A stretch of 64,000 bases of DNA from Areca catechu (Eukaryota; Streptophyta; Magnoliopsida; Arecales; Arecaceae), in NCBI GenBank assembly GCA_021397845.1, contig CM038046.1, forward strand, positions 60,840,021 through 60,904,020, read 5' to 3'. Position 1 is the stretch's first letter; each line of letters opens with the position of its first letter. Position numbers and translations under genes: made by a program. Shown piece by piece: positions 11,414 to 25,300 of this stretch. Below the pieces are notes generated by a model. It did no database searches and had not been told where the DNA came from. It worked only from the letters and a program-made list of their open reading frames with translations.

Positions 11414-11492
11414 CGGGACGGAGAACCACCTTGCAATTAGTCTGGGAATCTTGATCTTCTGAATTTTGGAAATTCTGGTTGTTTTCTGATCA
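11414..11492 (+). other. XPO7 5' UTR segment before the start codon
   Basis: The acceptor TTGATTTTAG ends at 11413 and a 79-base leader precedes the ATG at 11493. The leader start is inferred from the splice site. Confidence 0.45.
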
Positions 11493-11733
11493 ATGGAGAG
11501 CTTAGCACAGCTGGAAGCCTTATGCGAAAGGCTTTACACTACCCAGGATTCAGCTGAACGAGCACATGTGGAGAGCACCTTGAAATGCTTTTCTGTGAAT
11601 TCTGATTACATTTCACAGTGCCAATACATTTTGGACAATGCTTTGACTCCTTATGCTTTGATGTTGGCTAGTTCAAGCTTGTTGAAACAAGTGACAGAGC
11701 ACAGCCTTTCTTTGCAGTTACGGCTTGATATCC
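11493..11733 (+). CDS. XPO7: XPO7 coding exon 1
   Basis: Encodes residues 1-80 plus one base: the N-terminus and importin-beta N-terminal helices (ERAHVESTLKCFSV, YILDNALTPYALMLASSSLL, LQLRLDIR). The donor GTAATG follows ATATCC. Reading through the donor gives an unrelated tail and a stop, so the exon must end here. Confidence 0.9.
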
Positions 11734-13316
11734 GTAATGTTCTTACTTCTTATCTACATCAGCTTGTACATAGAATTAATTTTTACACATAGACAGGCTT
11801 TTAATTTGTTGCCATATTCAGTGTAATTGAATGACTTTATTTAGTTCAAGACATGAAACTCTCACCTTGTTGCTGATGTAAGTGCTACATTTTGTTCTGC
11901 ACATGATTAAATTGCTATAGCATGGTCTTGGTTTTGGTAGACATAATGAAGCCTGTAAAATTAATGTATTATTTAAACTTTCATCCTTTCATGTAGTTTT
12001 ATAATTATATATATATATTTTTAATACTTTTCATTTGTATCCTGATTTTATATTCTATATTATGCACCTCAACATACTTTCACTACTTCCCTTGCCATAT
12101 TCTAAATTGACCTTACTTATCTGTGATCTTATGAAGGGAATTATGTGATAAACTATCTAGCTACTAGAGGACCTGAACTGCAGACCTTCGTAACTGGATC
12201 TCTGATTCAACTGTTATGTCGAATTACAAAATTTGGGTGGTTTGATGATGACAGATTCAGAGATGTTGTTAAGGAGGCAACAAACTTCTTAAGTCAGGTA
12301 CATTCTATCTTTCATGTTCTGTTTCTTTTAGTACATTCCTAATCTTTGTATGAAACTCAATTTGAAATTATGACATACATGGAAGTATGGAACAACATAG
12401 GTGTTTAGCATCTTTAATATTGGTTGATGCATGTGTTATTTAATGTCACAGCAAATTCATTATGCTTTCTTACTGCTTCTCCCATGCTCATTTCACTTTG
12501 AAAGATAATGGTACTTATCGTTTTCTCTATCCAGTCATTGGTTGGCTTCTCTAGTACTTAGAAGCCAACTCTCATGTGGATTGAGCAGGATTTTAATTAT
12601 GATAAGAATGTATTACCAGATAATCATGATATACTTTGCCAGAATCTAATCCTGCATTTTTTAAAAAGTTTTATTATTTTGTTGTTTCTTTAGGTTGTTG
12701 TTACTCTTTTGATTTTTCACGTGCAACTTGCACCCCCATCACTATCATGGCAAATGTTGTGGCCTAGAGTAGTATATTGTTGCTTATTGCCAAGTCAATC
12801 ATTTTCTAAGTTTAGAAATTAACCTGCTGGTGGAGAACATACTTTTGGTCATTAGAGATGAATAAGCAGGCTACTGTCATGTAAACAACAAATGATTTGG
12901 CCTAGTGTTGTGCAACACTTGACCTATCTTTCTCATTGCCAAGTTCACCTTTGTCCAAGCCTAGAGCTTAGCATGTGCTAGTTAACTAGACACAAGCATG
13001 TGCCCCTGACAGAGGACAGTGTAGGGAAATTTGTCTTGTAGTTCATGGGGGCATTAACAGGCTGGGGACTAAACCTATTGCTAAAATCTTAGGTTCATAC
13101 TGAATTTTCAATGAAAGTGAACTGCTAAATCCCAAAAAGAATGGTAAAAATCTAACATATGATGTGTGCTTAACTTACTGTTATGAATTTAGGCCTTAAA
13201 CTTTTTTTTATATTCCTGTTGAGTGAATAATTGAAACCTAGTGCTGATTGGAGTGTTCTCTGGAAGTAGAGATCTGCTTGTTTGCGAACTAAGAAAATTG
13301 GTTCTGCTGATGTGAA

Positions 13317-13366
<50 letters not shown>

Positions 13367-16300
13367 GTATGTGTGTGTGCACGTACATACATACATATAC
13401 ATACTATATGCATACATACATACATATATATGATTATGGAAATGATTTAAAAAAAGTAAGATTTTAGGCTTTGGTTGATGGAAAACAGATTATAACCCCC
13501 AAAAAACTGATATCTGAGTGTAAAGGGGAATGAAAGAAGAGAAACAGTGTTACTAGGACTTGCTTTAGAGATTTATTCACCCTCAAAGCCTGACACTCTA
13601 AAGCTACGTTTGGTTTGCACCATTTTAATTCCCTTTTTTGGGCACAAAGTGACAGTTTGCAGAAAGGGGATGAAATTCCAGCTATTATTTAATTTAGCTT
13701 ATAATTAGAATGGAGTCAAATTATATTAATTTTTTGAATATATCCATGACCAAGAATTAAAAACAGATTTTTAAATAACAAGCAGTATAATGGTTTTGGA
13801 GGCTGCCCAATGTGAAGTATTTTATAATTTTTTTATTTTGTAATATTAGTTTGTTTCACATTTTGGTTTCTTTCCTTCATATGTTACATTTTCATTTATC
13901 AAATTTTTTTACATCTGTGTTTTTCTGGTGTCTTCTGGTGTTCTATTTTATGTTTTTTCTTTCTATTATGTTTTTTGTATTTGTTTTCGTTTTAACTAGA
14001 TTATTGTTTGTATCTTTTGTACACATTTATTTCATCATGGGTTATTTTATATATTTTTATCTCAGACTTAGTATTCTCTTTTTAATCAATGTTCCCATTG
14101 TTCTTGTTTGTTGTTATATGTACATAATGGACACTAAAAGTAGCTGATCTATTGTTATGCTGGCCCTTTTTTCATTTTCATTTTTTCATCCAGATGAAGT
14201 TTTATTTTTAAAAACTAAATGTTTAATTAAATCATTATCTTCATTTTACCCCATAAATGCTGCTAATTAAATCATACCGATTACATCATTCATTCTCATT
14301 TTATGCCATAAATGCTTGTAATAGTTTATACAGGGTTTGTGGTACCATCCCGTATCGCCCGGTACGGGGCTACTGTATCGTATATACCGGCCAAGAGCCG
14401 GTACGGTTCATCTATAAAAACGGTCCGGCACTTCGAACTGTTAAAAAAATTTAAAAAAAATATATTCCGTATGGTACGGTACAGTACCATACAGTACCAT
14501 CCGGTTCGGCCCGGTTCAGGTTCGGTTCGTATTCGATTCAAGTTAAATTTTTTTTTGATAGGGAGGGAAAATTTTTTTTTAAGTTTTTGTGGGCCTGGTA
14601 TGGGTTCGGTACGGTACGGTATTGTACCATACCGTGCCGGTTGGTGACCGGTACGGTGCCCGGTTCCGAGTTCCTTGGTTTATACAAAAAATGTCATTGT
14701 TTCTCATTCCTAGGGAATGACCATTTTACCCATTTAAGAGTGGATTGTAATTCCTTTATTTAAGAGAATGATAATTTCAAAGGAAATATGATTTTGCTTC
14801 TTGTTGTGCAAACCAAATATTGGAATGCATCCAAAGTTGGAATTCTCATTCCATTCGAACCCATATTTGGTGAACGAAATTTAGCACAACTCTTTCAATC
14901 AATGGAGTCACATCACAAAGAAAAAAGTTACATTCATAACTTTAGTTCAAATAACTTCATCTTTTTTTTTTTTGGGTTCATCAAGAGGCGACAAACATGC
15001 ATAGTTGCATAAGACAATAAGTCTTATGGTTACAAACTTTCGAGAATTATCAAACATGCAATCTATGAAAAGCTATGTATAAATCCAAAAAAAATCACTT
15101 GAAAGCACAATCTTAATTACCTTTTTTACTTTCCTAATTCAACTTGTACATGAAGATTGACAAAAATCCTACTAAATAATGACACCAAAGCCCTACCAAA
15201 TATATAACCTAAAAAAAGTTAGTTAAAAAATACAACAAAATTGAAACAAAAATTCCTAAATTACCATTTGTTCGGCCCAAATTGGTAAAAAGAGAAAAAG
15301 CAAGTCAAATAGTGCTTTTGCATCAAATGCCCTAGCCTATTGTTGTGTAACATTGGAATCTGCCATCTCCTTGGCAAGTCTGCCATCTGTGATACCTATT
15401 TCTTAACCTAGCTGTATCGGGGATCAATGTTCAGTTATTGGATACAAAATTTGTGTCATCTAACTCCTCTTTGTTGAAAATCTTACCTTTTCCAATGAAG
15501 TTGCTTTTTCGTAAACCATGAGGCAAATTGTCAATGAATAGAATTGCACTAATTGGTAGACATAACTAGCATATTGTAACATTGAAATTTACTGTTCATT
15601 TAGTCTTTTGTTTTATATGCAGCAATAAGAAGTCATTTGCTACTTCAAATTGTTGCTTGATCTCCTTCATCTTCTTGAAAAGCAAAATTGAGTGTAGGGT
15701 TCACCAAACTGGCATGAACCAGGTGGCTCGGGGCATGCCAAGCCATACTAGTGGCAAATTGGTGTGGTTCAACCTTTCATTGTGGAACATCGGCAAGAAA
15801 CGGATAAGAGAGAAGGAAATAGAGGAAGAAAGTGATAGAGGAGGGGAGTGAAGGAGATGGAGGCTTGTGGAGATGGAGGCGGTGGCCATTGGAGGGCCCT
15901 GGGGGCCCTCCGAGGGTTGCCGGACCTCTGGGGCTCCTTTACGAAAGACCAGTTTAGAGAGAGAGGGGGAGGAAAAGAAAAGGAGGGAGGGGAAATAAGG
16001 GTGAAAGTAGTATAAATAATATTTGATTGGATTCATTTTCGTAACCAAATCTATTTGGATATGGATAGAAAATTGAGTATCTGATTGATATCCATATTCA
16101 TATCCATATTTGTAAAAAAAAAAAGAAGAAGGATTTGGATTTGGATAGACAACTTTGATCTATATTTGAATATCCGATTGTATTTGTAACTCTATGTAAT
16201 TTTATATAGCAATCTTTAACTTTTAAGAAAAATATACTACTGTATTAATATGCTATTAATCTGGTTTATCATTCATTTAGTAAGATCTTTAATTCTATAG

Positions 16301-19300
16301 TCATAAAGTTTAATTGTAATATTTATATTTGTATCTACATTTATACTTTCAATATTCGATTTGTATTGTATTCATTTAAAACAAATATGGATTTGAATTT
16401 TTGTATCCAACTAACATCTGTATCCATATTTGTATTCGCTTGATAAAACAAATAGATGGATATGGATATATTGGTATTTGATCTGTATCTGATATGATTT
16501 TAGCCTTAAGGGGAAGAGGCCACTGGAGGGCTCAAAATAAGGGCGAGGTCCTTTGTTTTATCCTTTTTTTTATAAAAATACGATGCACAGTGAAGCTGGC
16601 AATGGATTTGCTAGCTTTACTATGCATCCAATTTTTTTTAAAAAAATTGTGAAATAGGGGATCTCGCCCCTGTTTCAAGCCCGCAAGGCTGTGTTTTGCT
16701 TGTTGGTCACGGTGGCTAGCCGACGGCCTCTCCACTGCCTTTCCCTCCCTTCTTTTCATTCTCTCCCCATCTCTCTATCTCTCTCTTTAAGCTGGTCTCT
16801 CACGAAGGAAGCAGAGGCTTGATGGCCATTGCCTCCCTCCCCCTTCTCTCTCCCCCCTTTCCCCCCTTCTTTCTCTCTTTTCCTCCTAGGTTCCTTTGTT
16901 TCCATGTTGTTTCAAGTGGTACGGTCCGGTACAGAGCATATCGACTTGTACCGCCGGTTGGCCAGCACGGGCACTGGTACCAGTTCGATGAACATTGATT
17001 GAGTGGCCTCCTCTCCTTCTGGCTGTATTTGCTCGTTGTAAGATTTAGATTATATGGAAGTCACTATGTATATTAGAGATTTAGGTCATACAAAAATAAA
17101 TAAGTTAATTTTCTAAAGCTCTCAAGATATTCTTGATGATGATGGTGATACTCAAGATTCATCATTTCGGTATCAGACCTTGAATTGGTACCATGCTGGT
17201 ATAGTGTTGGTATGCCTAGTATATCAGTTGGTTTAGTGTATTGAGACTTAGTATGCCCTCCATATTGAGCTTCAGCTCAGTATCGGTACATTACGATATG
17301 TTGGTATGGGTTGGTATGTATTGGTATGGTGAGCCTTGGTGATGCTACTTGTTTATAATGTATTTTAATTTGATATAATTTGGATCAATGCAGTTGTGGT
17401 ATTAAAGTATGTGTGCATTACTAATTGATTAGATTTTTGTGTTTCTTTCGGTGATTTCCATGAATCTATACTGCCATAGCAGTAGCCATGTTTGACCATT
17501 TTGTGATAACCTATTTTATTTGGTTTATACATAGTACAATTATCAATATAATTTTACACAAAACTATTGTTTGCTGCTAACTTTAATGTATCTATCAATA
17601 TTTATTTTTCAGGCAACACCGGATCACTATTCCATTGGTTTGAAGATATTAAATCAACTTGTATCTGAGATGAATCAGGTTCCTTTTGATTTATAATTTT
17701 GTAATCCCAACTTGCTTTTCTCTGCATGTGAAAGACTTGGTATGATGATACTTAAAAATTAGTATAATTTGAAACTTTTTTTTTTTTTTTACAGTCATGA
17801 ATCATGATACCTATAAATTAGTGTAATTTGATTTTTTTTTTTACTGTCATGATATTTAGGTGATTGTTATATGTTTTCTCAGAAATGTGAGGTTATCCAG
17901 AAATTACTGGTATTGTAAACTCTGTTTTCTTGTATTTTGTTTACCCAGAATATGTGGTTAAATAAAATGTCAATATATGGCTGTGGTTTTTTTTTTTCTG
18001 TTACATCACCGTGTACCAACTTCTCTTTGAATCATTGATCCCATTGATTGGTAAGTACATGGTTAGACACTTGGGAATAATATGGATCAACATATTTTCA
18101 TTCCCTTTCTTTTGACAGAAAGCATCTGAGTAGATTTAAGATTCAAAAGTAGATTTGTCAAGGCATTACTAACATAAACTGACTAACATGTGAAAAAAAT
18201 TCATCTTTTTATGTCCTTTTCTATAGATTATAATCTACCTATAGTTTCTATTTTAAGCTGTAAGATCACCTTACATTTTGTTTGGAAGTTTGGATAGAAT
18301 GTATGTTTAAGTGAAAAATAGCTTATAGCTATGGTCCCTTTCTTCTGTTGTATTTCTATAGTTTGTATTCTACATGTATTCTCTACTTTGTACTTTAAGA
18401 TCAATTTGCTTTTTGTTTACGTGGAATGTGTGGTCAGGTAAAATCAAGTAAAGGTTCGCTGTAGCCATGGTCCTTTTCTCCTGTTGTATCTCCATGTACG
18501 AACTGTTTTTAAATCATATAAACCATCAATTGGCAACTACATAATTAACTCAATTTTCCTGCTTTCCAATCCACCTGGATTAGCAGAAATACAATCCAAG
18601 TCAACTTTTCAAGATTTTAAGCACTATCTTTTGCTTTAAGGCTTAAGATAATCTGTTATAATGGTTTTAGATGCCTCCATAACCTTTAATACATGAATAA
18701 TGGGCTTTTAAAAGACAATTGTGACTATGGGGATGTTTGATTCCCCATAAGTGAAAGGAAGGGAATTAGACACGAAAGCAACTTCCATGGGTGTGATGTA
18801 GTCAATAAATTGCTCAATTTATGCCTCAACCTTCATAAAAGCACCAAAGTGTTTTCATCTGGGGTGGTCCTAAATTACTTTGGCCAACTTACAGCCTGCA
18901 CAACTGACCACCTACAGCGAACCAAACATTCTCTAATCCATTATCTTATTCTAACAATTGCTACGTAATGAAAATAATGGCCATTGTTTATCTGAATAAC
19001 ATAATATTGTTCAAAATCAAAATTATGTGCTAGCTGAGAAATAAAAAATTATTTGGTGTACAGTGATTTGTGCAAGTAACTCAGTTAATTTTGTTTTTGT
19101 TTTTTATATTCTGTTACAATGGGGAGTGGGAGACTATTCTAAGCTGTTATTTTATTCCCATGTAAAACCATTCATGGTTGAAGTGCATAAATAATATCAT
19201 TACTTCTATTATTGTGGAATGCAATCATTTAAGAGGACATCTGTTGCTTAAGCATTTGGTGAGAACTCGTAATGCTAATGGACTTTATCTCCTTTCTTGC

Positions 19301-22300
19301 TCCCCTCCCTTGCTCAAGTTCCATTCTCTCTCTCTCTATTATATATATATATATATAAACCCCCAAAACCATGGGGGCCTTAACAACCGCATTATCTTCA
19401 ACCAGTCCATCCGTGCCATCTTGGGTCCCATTCCACCTCCTCTTTGGAAGCCACTTTGGGATAGCTCCTCTTTTGGTGCAATGATGTCTATTATGAGTGA
19501 TGGACAAAGGGAGAGAATTGGTTGGGATTGAGGCTGGCAGAGGGAAGAGGGCTGTGAAGGAGTGAAAGAGGACTAGAGAGTTAAATTCAAAATGAAGAAA
19601 AGGACGGGAAGTAGATAAAAGAGTGTGTCAAAGAGCATTTAATTCTGATTTTACTATAATTTTGGATAGAGATAGATCTTGAGATAAAATGGCATTGATT
19701 TTTATAAAAGATAGATACCTACATTGTCTCAGAAGCCAGGTAAGCTTTTGGGGTGGGTGAAATGTGGGCGTACATGGAACTAAGTGAATTGTTTACCTCT
19801 TTTTATGAGTTGGATTGGGTAGACTTGAGAGCAAGGTTCTCGGTACCGGTACCGGGAGTCGTACTGGTTGCCGACTGGTACCGGTACGGTACTGTACCGT
19901 GCCGACACACGGTACGGTGTGGCGTACCGGTTCAAACCGGTATGAACTGGTACGCCCAATTTTTTTTTTGATTTTTTTTTATGAATTTTGTGATTTTAAA
20001 GTTTTTATTTTATTTTTTAAGGGTTTAGGGTTTAAAGTTTAGGATTTGGGGTTTAGGGTTTAGAATTTAGTGTTTAAGAGTTCTAGACGCTTGAAATTTA
20101 GAATTTAAGATATGTCCGATTTCAAGATTTAGGATTATTTCCAATTGAAATAGATAAAAAATGATAATTAAACTAAGATTATCAGCAATTAATGAAAGTG
20201 GAATGTAGCATAAACATATAATTACATACTAATATCTAGAATCGGGTAGAGTGACGATGTCCATAAATATAGGGATCATTTATGTACTTTGTAGGAAAAT
20301 CGGTATATCCCTCCTGCCAGGCAGCATGATATTCCTTTAAGCTCATCCCATGAGGTATGTGTGATGGATCATAACTCATCGCAGATCCCTCTCTGATGTC
20401 CCGACTTCGAGAGCTATCCAGAGACTGATGATATGGTAGTACAGGGGCCCATTCAAATATACCAGCAGCAAAATCAGATCCATAAGATGCTTCGGGTTGC
20501 ATGGGATAATAACCACTGGATGATGACGTCTCAGATGTACCATATGAATCATATGGACCAGAAGCTGTCGGTAGCTGTGGATAAGAGAATCCTGAATATG
20601 AGGATGACTCAGATACATCCATGGATCCTACACGTGCAAGAACTGCAGCTGTATCGTGGCTCGAACGATCACGCGGAGCCCGTCACCTATATGGAATCGT
20701 ATCACCACAGGGTCTATCAGATGGTAATCCATGATCTGTATCCTGCGTGGCATGGCTAAACTGCGACTTCTCAGTAAATCGAATATGAATAGGTGGCTAC
20801 GATTCCTGTTCTCCTGCCCCTCTCTGATCACTAGATCCTCCACTATCTGAAGCACTATCATCACTCTCTCTGGTATCTGAATCTGAGTAGACTGAGTGCT
20901 CTGATGGAGGTGCAGCTGCCTTTCCTTTTCCTGTCTCCGAATCTACTAGATGGTGGGGAGGGACGATGTGCTGTATTTGCTGGAGCCTTGTGAGGATATG
21001 ACTTGTTGCCCATTGTCCAGCATCCATCCCAGCCTCACTAGCTACAAAACTGGCTGGTCAAGGAGGCGATCCTGGCTCATCAAGCTCTGGCTGCTGCTGT
21101 TGACTCATGACCCACCCAATCATTGGATCTTTATCCTCATCAACATATGAACTTGCAGTGGGATCGGGATATTTCAATTCTACTTCTTGAATGCACTTTA
21201 GCCTCAACTTTAAATTATAGTGTACATACACAAGATCGTTGAGGTGTTTCTGTTTCAAACGGTTTTTCTGCTTGGAGTAGATAAGGCCAAATGTAGACCA
21301 GTTGCACTCACATCAACTAGATGACACCGTCTATGAGAGGATCTTAACTGCAAGAATCTTTAGATTTTTAGCAGATCTATCAAAATGCACCCACCATTCA
21401 GCTGCAAAAGATATTACATCATTTAGAATTTTAGGTTTGACAAAATAAAAAATTTAATCCTGATATAATATTGCACTTACTCCTTAGTAGTATTTACTAG
21501 GATTCATCTTTGATTTACTTCTGATTGCTACAGTAGATTCAAATGAATCTGTGCCCTCTCTAAAAAATTTCGTCTACCAGAAAAAAATTTTATTAGCATG
21601 TGCTACTTGTTAAAATAATGCTCTTAAAAATCATTCAATATTTTCAACCTAACTTACTTCTTCAAGGCACATAGTAGCGATATCTGGATCGGGCTCCATC
21701 TTATATATAACATTGCATAGGGCAGACATAAGATCATCATCCATTGCAATGTCCGGTACGGAGTACTGAAATCTCGGATTTAGATAGTAAGCTGCACATA
21801 TATTTTAAGAATTAGCCAAGTGTACTTGTACAAATCTAATTGTATTTTAACTTTTAGAGATTTCATAAATTACTACGTACCTACTAGATGCAAATCCGAA
21901 CTCATTTGATAACTCCACTGTCCATCAATGATCCGGATATACTCGGATGCATGTGATGGATCTGCCTCCTGGATCTTTTTCTTTGCCCTTTGCATCATGA
22001 AATATAAGAAGCCCATCCGAGCATACCTCTCGGAGTCTACAGCACGAAGTACCTCATATTGAGGCTTGATAGCCTCCACTATTCTCTCAGCCCGCTGTCA
22101 GAATGTCTGTCTTGTCACTAAATTTTTCACATTGCTTCCCACAATATTTGTCCTGGCATATCTACTATGCTGCCACTCCTGATTGACGAACATCTGACGT
22201 AGCTCTACTTTCTTGCCAAGAAGACTATCAAGTGCAATGTAATTAGTAACAAACCGTGTGACCCCCGGTCTCATTATTTTTTCTTGTAAAGCTCCTCATC

Positions 22301-25300
22301 AATGATAAGATCCATGTATGGTTATATATAAATCTGGTGATAGATTGTGCTAGCTCAACAATCTTCTGCACCCTACGGATTTTTTCAATATCTATCAACA
22401 TGAGGTCTATACAATATGCAGCACAAGGGGTTCAGAAAATATGTGGCCGCCGCTCCATCAAGATCTGCCCTGCGGCCCTGTACTGTAGTCCATTATCAGT
22501 GATGACTTGCACGACATTATGCTCTCCTACATGATCAATCACCTCCTTCATCAATTTGAGGATATAACTGGTGTCGTGCACATGATTTGAAGCATTAATA
22601 GACTTCTGAAAAAGTCTTTCCATCACAATAAGTTAATAAATTGATAATGCTCTGTCTAGTAGGACCAGTCCAACCATCACACATCACCGTCAATTCATAC
22701 ACGGGCCACTTGCTCTGATATGAGGATATCCATCCTTCTAGTTCCTTATTGCTGTCCAGAAGCTGACAATAGATATCCTTCGATGCAGGAGGATCTACAC
22801 TTGCACCAGCAGCCTGTATAGATGAAATAGCAGAGTGATAATATGGATTGTCTGCTGCATGTGCTGGGATATGACTGAAATGAAACTAGGAGGAGATGGC
22901 CCACCATATATCCTTATTCTTATCCTTTTTCAGCATTGTGTCAATCCTCTGTTGCTTGGAACCTCTACTGGAAAAGGCATATGATTGACATCATGGATAG
23001 TGGCTCCCTCTGGAATGTCCCTGGAAGACTTCTATTGCCAAATGCTCCCAACATAGATGCAATATGGCTGGTGCCTCTCCTGACAGGCTCTCTGACTGAG
23101 GAGGTCCTCCTAAACTGTCTGACTCTCCTGCAGCACTAGCAGAAGCGGATCCCGATCTTGACTCAAAAGCTGATGGCCCAAATCGCTGTCTATGCCTGGC
23201 TGCCTTCTTCTATTGTCTCTGTTCATACAAGCTCGCCTGAATAGCAGTCTCCATCTGTGCCTCCTCATCAGAAGGAGTAGATGCTTCATCTGACTCCTTG
23301 GAGTAATAAGAAGGTGGTTCTGTGGCTCTGCGGTCCACCATTGCCTTCTTCTTTGCTGCTCTTTCCTTCCCAGCTTTGCAATCAGCGAAGTGTTTTTTCA
23401 TTAACTGACGTGCCTCCTGTGGACACTGTCGGCATGCAGATATATTAGAATAGTCGCCAGCTAAGTGCTGCTTCAACCTTGTTAACCCCCACCTTTGAAT
23501 TCAGTATTGTACAATTTACACTTCTAGTGATGCCGATCCGAGAGCATCTCTCCATGTAACCAGTCAATGTCCTGCTCTGGATCATTCTTCCTCCTTGATG
23601 GATCCATACCTGAATATTTAAATCACATATAAGGTCAATAATAATGTTTATTAATTAACACTTTATTAACCTAATTTTTAAAATTTTATTTATTTATTTT
23701 TATTTTTTTATTTAAAAAAATAAAAAAATAAAAAAAATATTTAAATTTTAGATTCATGTAGGATTCTATCATACATGCTACATATATTTTAAGATCCTAG
23801 AAATGCATTAAAAACCAATTTTTCTTCAATTTAAGACATACGACACTATTCATGACATGCATCAAAACTTGAATAAATCAATATGAAATTTATAGTGAGA
23901 GTAGCTTACGAGCCCTAGATTAATAATTTATAATTACAGTTTTTTTTCTAATTATTTTTTTTTTCTAATTAATTTATTAATCTAAAATTATTTTTTAATT
24001 TAAAAAATTATATACTTAACAAAAAATCAAGATTTTAGTATTATTGTGTAGATCTATCCTACATCTATCACATACTCTAAAATCATAGCCAACAAATAAA
24101 TTTTGACAGCATTTCTTTTTAATTTTTTATTTTACACAAATTTTAATAAAAAAATGAGACGAAAGAGGGACATATGGAAAAAGAAAGGTATACGTACCTT
24201 GATTCTACCTTTTTCTTCAACTTCTGGATGTTTGATTTGGTTGACATTGATTGATTTTTTTTTTTTAAAACCTTCGTCGCAGAATAAACAACGAACAGAG
24301 AGCTCTCTATGAGCTTTTTGTTGTTAAACTGAAAGCTCTTAAGAGCTTTCAGATACAGCCCCCCCAACCCCACATGTCACATGGCTACTGTAGTCATATG
24401 GCCAAAAAAAAAAAAAAAAGTCCCCCACCCACCTGAACCGGCCCGAACCGATCGGTTCGGCCTCGTTTCGGCCGGTTCTGCACCAGTTCGGCCTGGTTCG
24501 GGTCCGGTTAAAGAATTTTTTTTATTTTTTATTTTTTTGGGGGCCGTTTCGATTTATGTCGCTAAACCGTGCTGGCCGGCCACCCGTCCGGTTCGGTACG
24601 CCCTGAACTGGCTGATTCAGCACGGTTCGGAGAACCCTGCTTTAGAGACTATATAGATAAGTTCATGCCTAGATTTTTCAAACTTCACATGCCAATTACT
24701 TTTTGTTTTCAGTTTTTTCACATGTATCTAAATTCCATCAATCTGTTTTGTCAAATAATCTAAAATGTAGTCTTATTTTTAAATTTTAATCATTAAGTTA
24801 GCAGTACTAGAAATCTGTTAGGTTTTTAGGCATATATGGAGTTTGAGCTCAAGAATTTTATCAAGGATGTAGATTGGCTAGTTATACTTGCATGTGTGTC
24901 TATCCTATGCCACATTTTTTTTTAAAAAGATAAGAAAATGTGCCATGTTATGGGATTTATTATATATTAAGCTTTACTGACTTCTAATGAGATTATGCCA
25001 CTTTCAACTTGTCATCTGTAATTAGTTGAAGTATATAATATTTCATTTGAACAATTTAGTGCCACATTTTCACCTTCTTGATTTTTGACTTTGGCAGCCA
25101 AACCCTGGATTGTCTATGACACACCACCGTAGGGTTGCGTGCTGTTTTAGGGATCAATCATTATTCCAGATATTCCAAATATCTCTGACTTCATTGGGTC
25201 AACTTAAAAACGATGCAAATATGCAAGGTTTCGTATCAATTTTTGTTTATTTAAGATTTCATACCTTGTGGTTTGTTTCCATGTGCATTTAGTATTACTT

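Larger units (their letters stand above)
12298..17612 (+). other. XPO7 coding intron 2 (5.3 kb)
   Basis: It holds a microsatellite (13319-13433) and three hAT-type non-autonomous elements (14332-14677, 15695-16997, 17153-17338). The remainder (12298-13318, 13434-14323 and 14686-15686) is AT-rich with no gene seen. Confidence 0.8.
19832..24639 (-). mobile_element. hAT DNA transposon, near full length (4.8 kb)
   Basis: The left end CAAGGTTCTCGG and the reverse complement of the right end, CAGGGTTCTCCG, form a TIR with 10 of 12 bases the same. Flanks CTTGAGAG (19824-19831) and CTTTAGAG (24640-24647) match at 7 of 8 bases, the duplication length of hAT elements. Subterminal regions (19840-19955 and 24435-24635) are built of GGTACC/CGGTACGG and CCGGTTCGG words. 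The interior carries a - strand transposase pseudogene. This copy fixes the identity of all other GGTACGG tracts in the window. Confidence 0.93.
17679..25097 (+). other. XPO7 coding intron 3 (7.4 kb)
   Basis: AT-rich DNA at 17679-19823 with poly-T tracts, a TC/TA run at 19327-19357 and no supported gene. Then the hAT element 19832-24639. Then about 450 bases of plain intron to the acceptor TTTGGCAG. Confidence 0.8.

Noticed and set aside
13170..13467. Tyr/Ile-rich open frames on both strands
   Set aside because: Translations of the AT/GTAT microsatellite.
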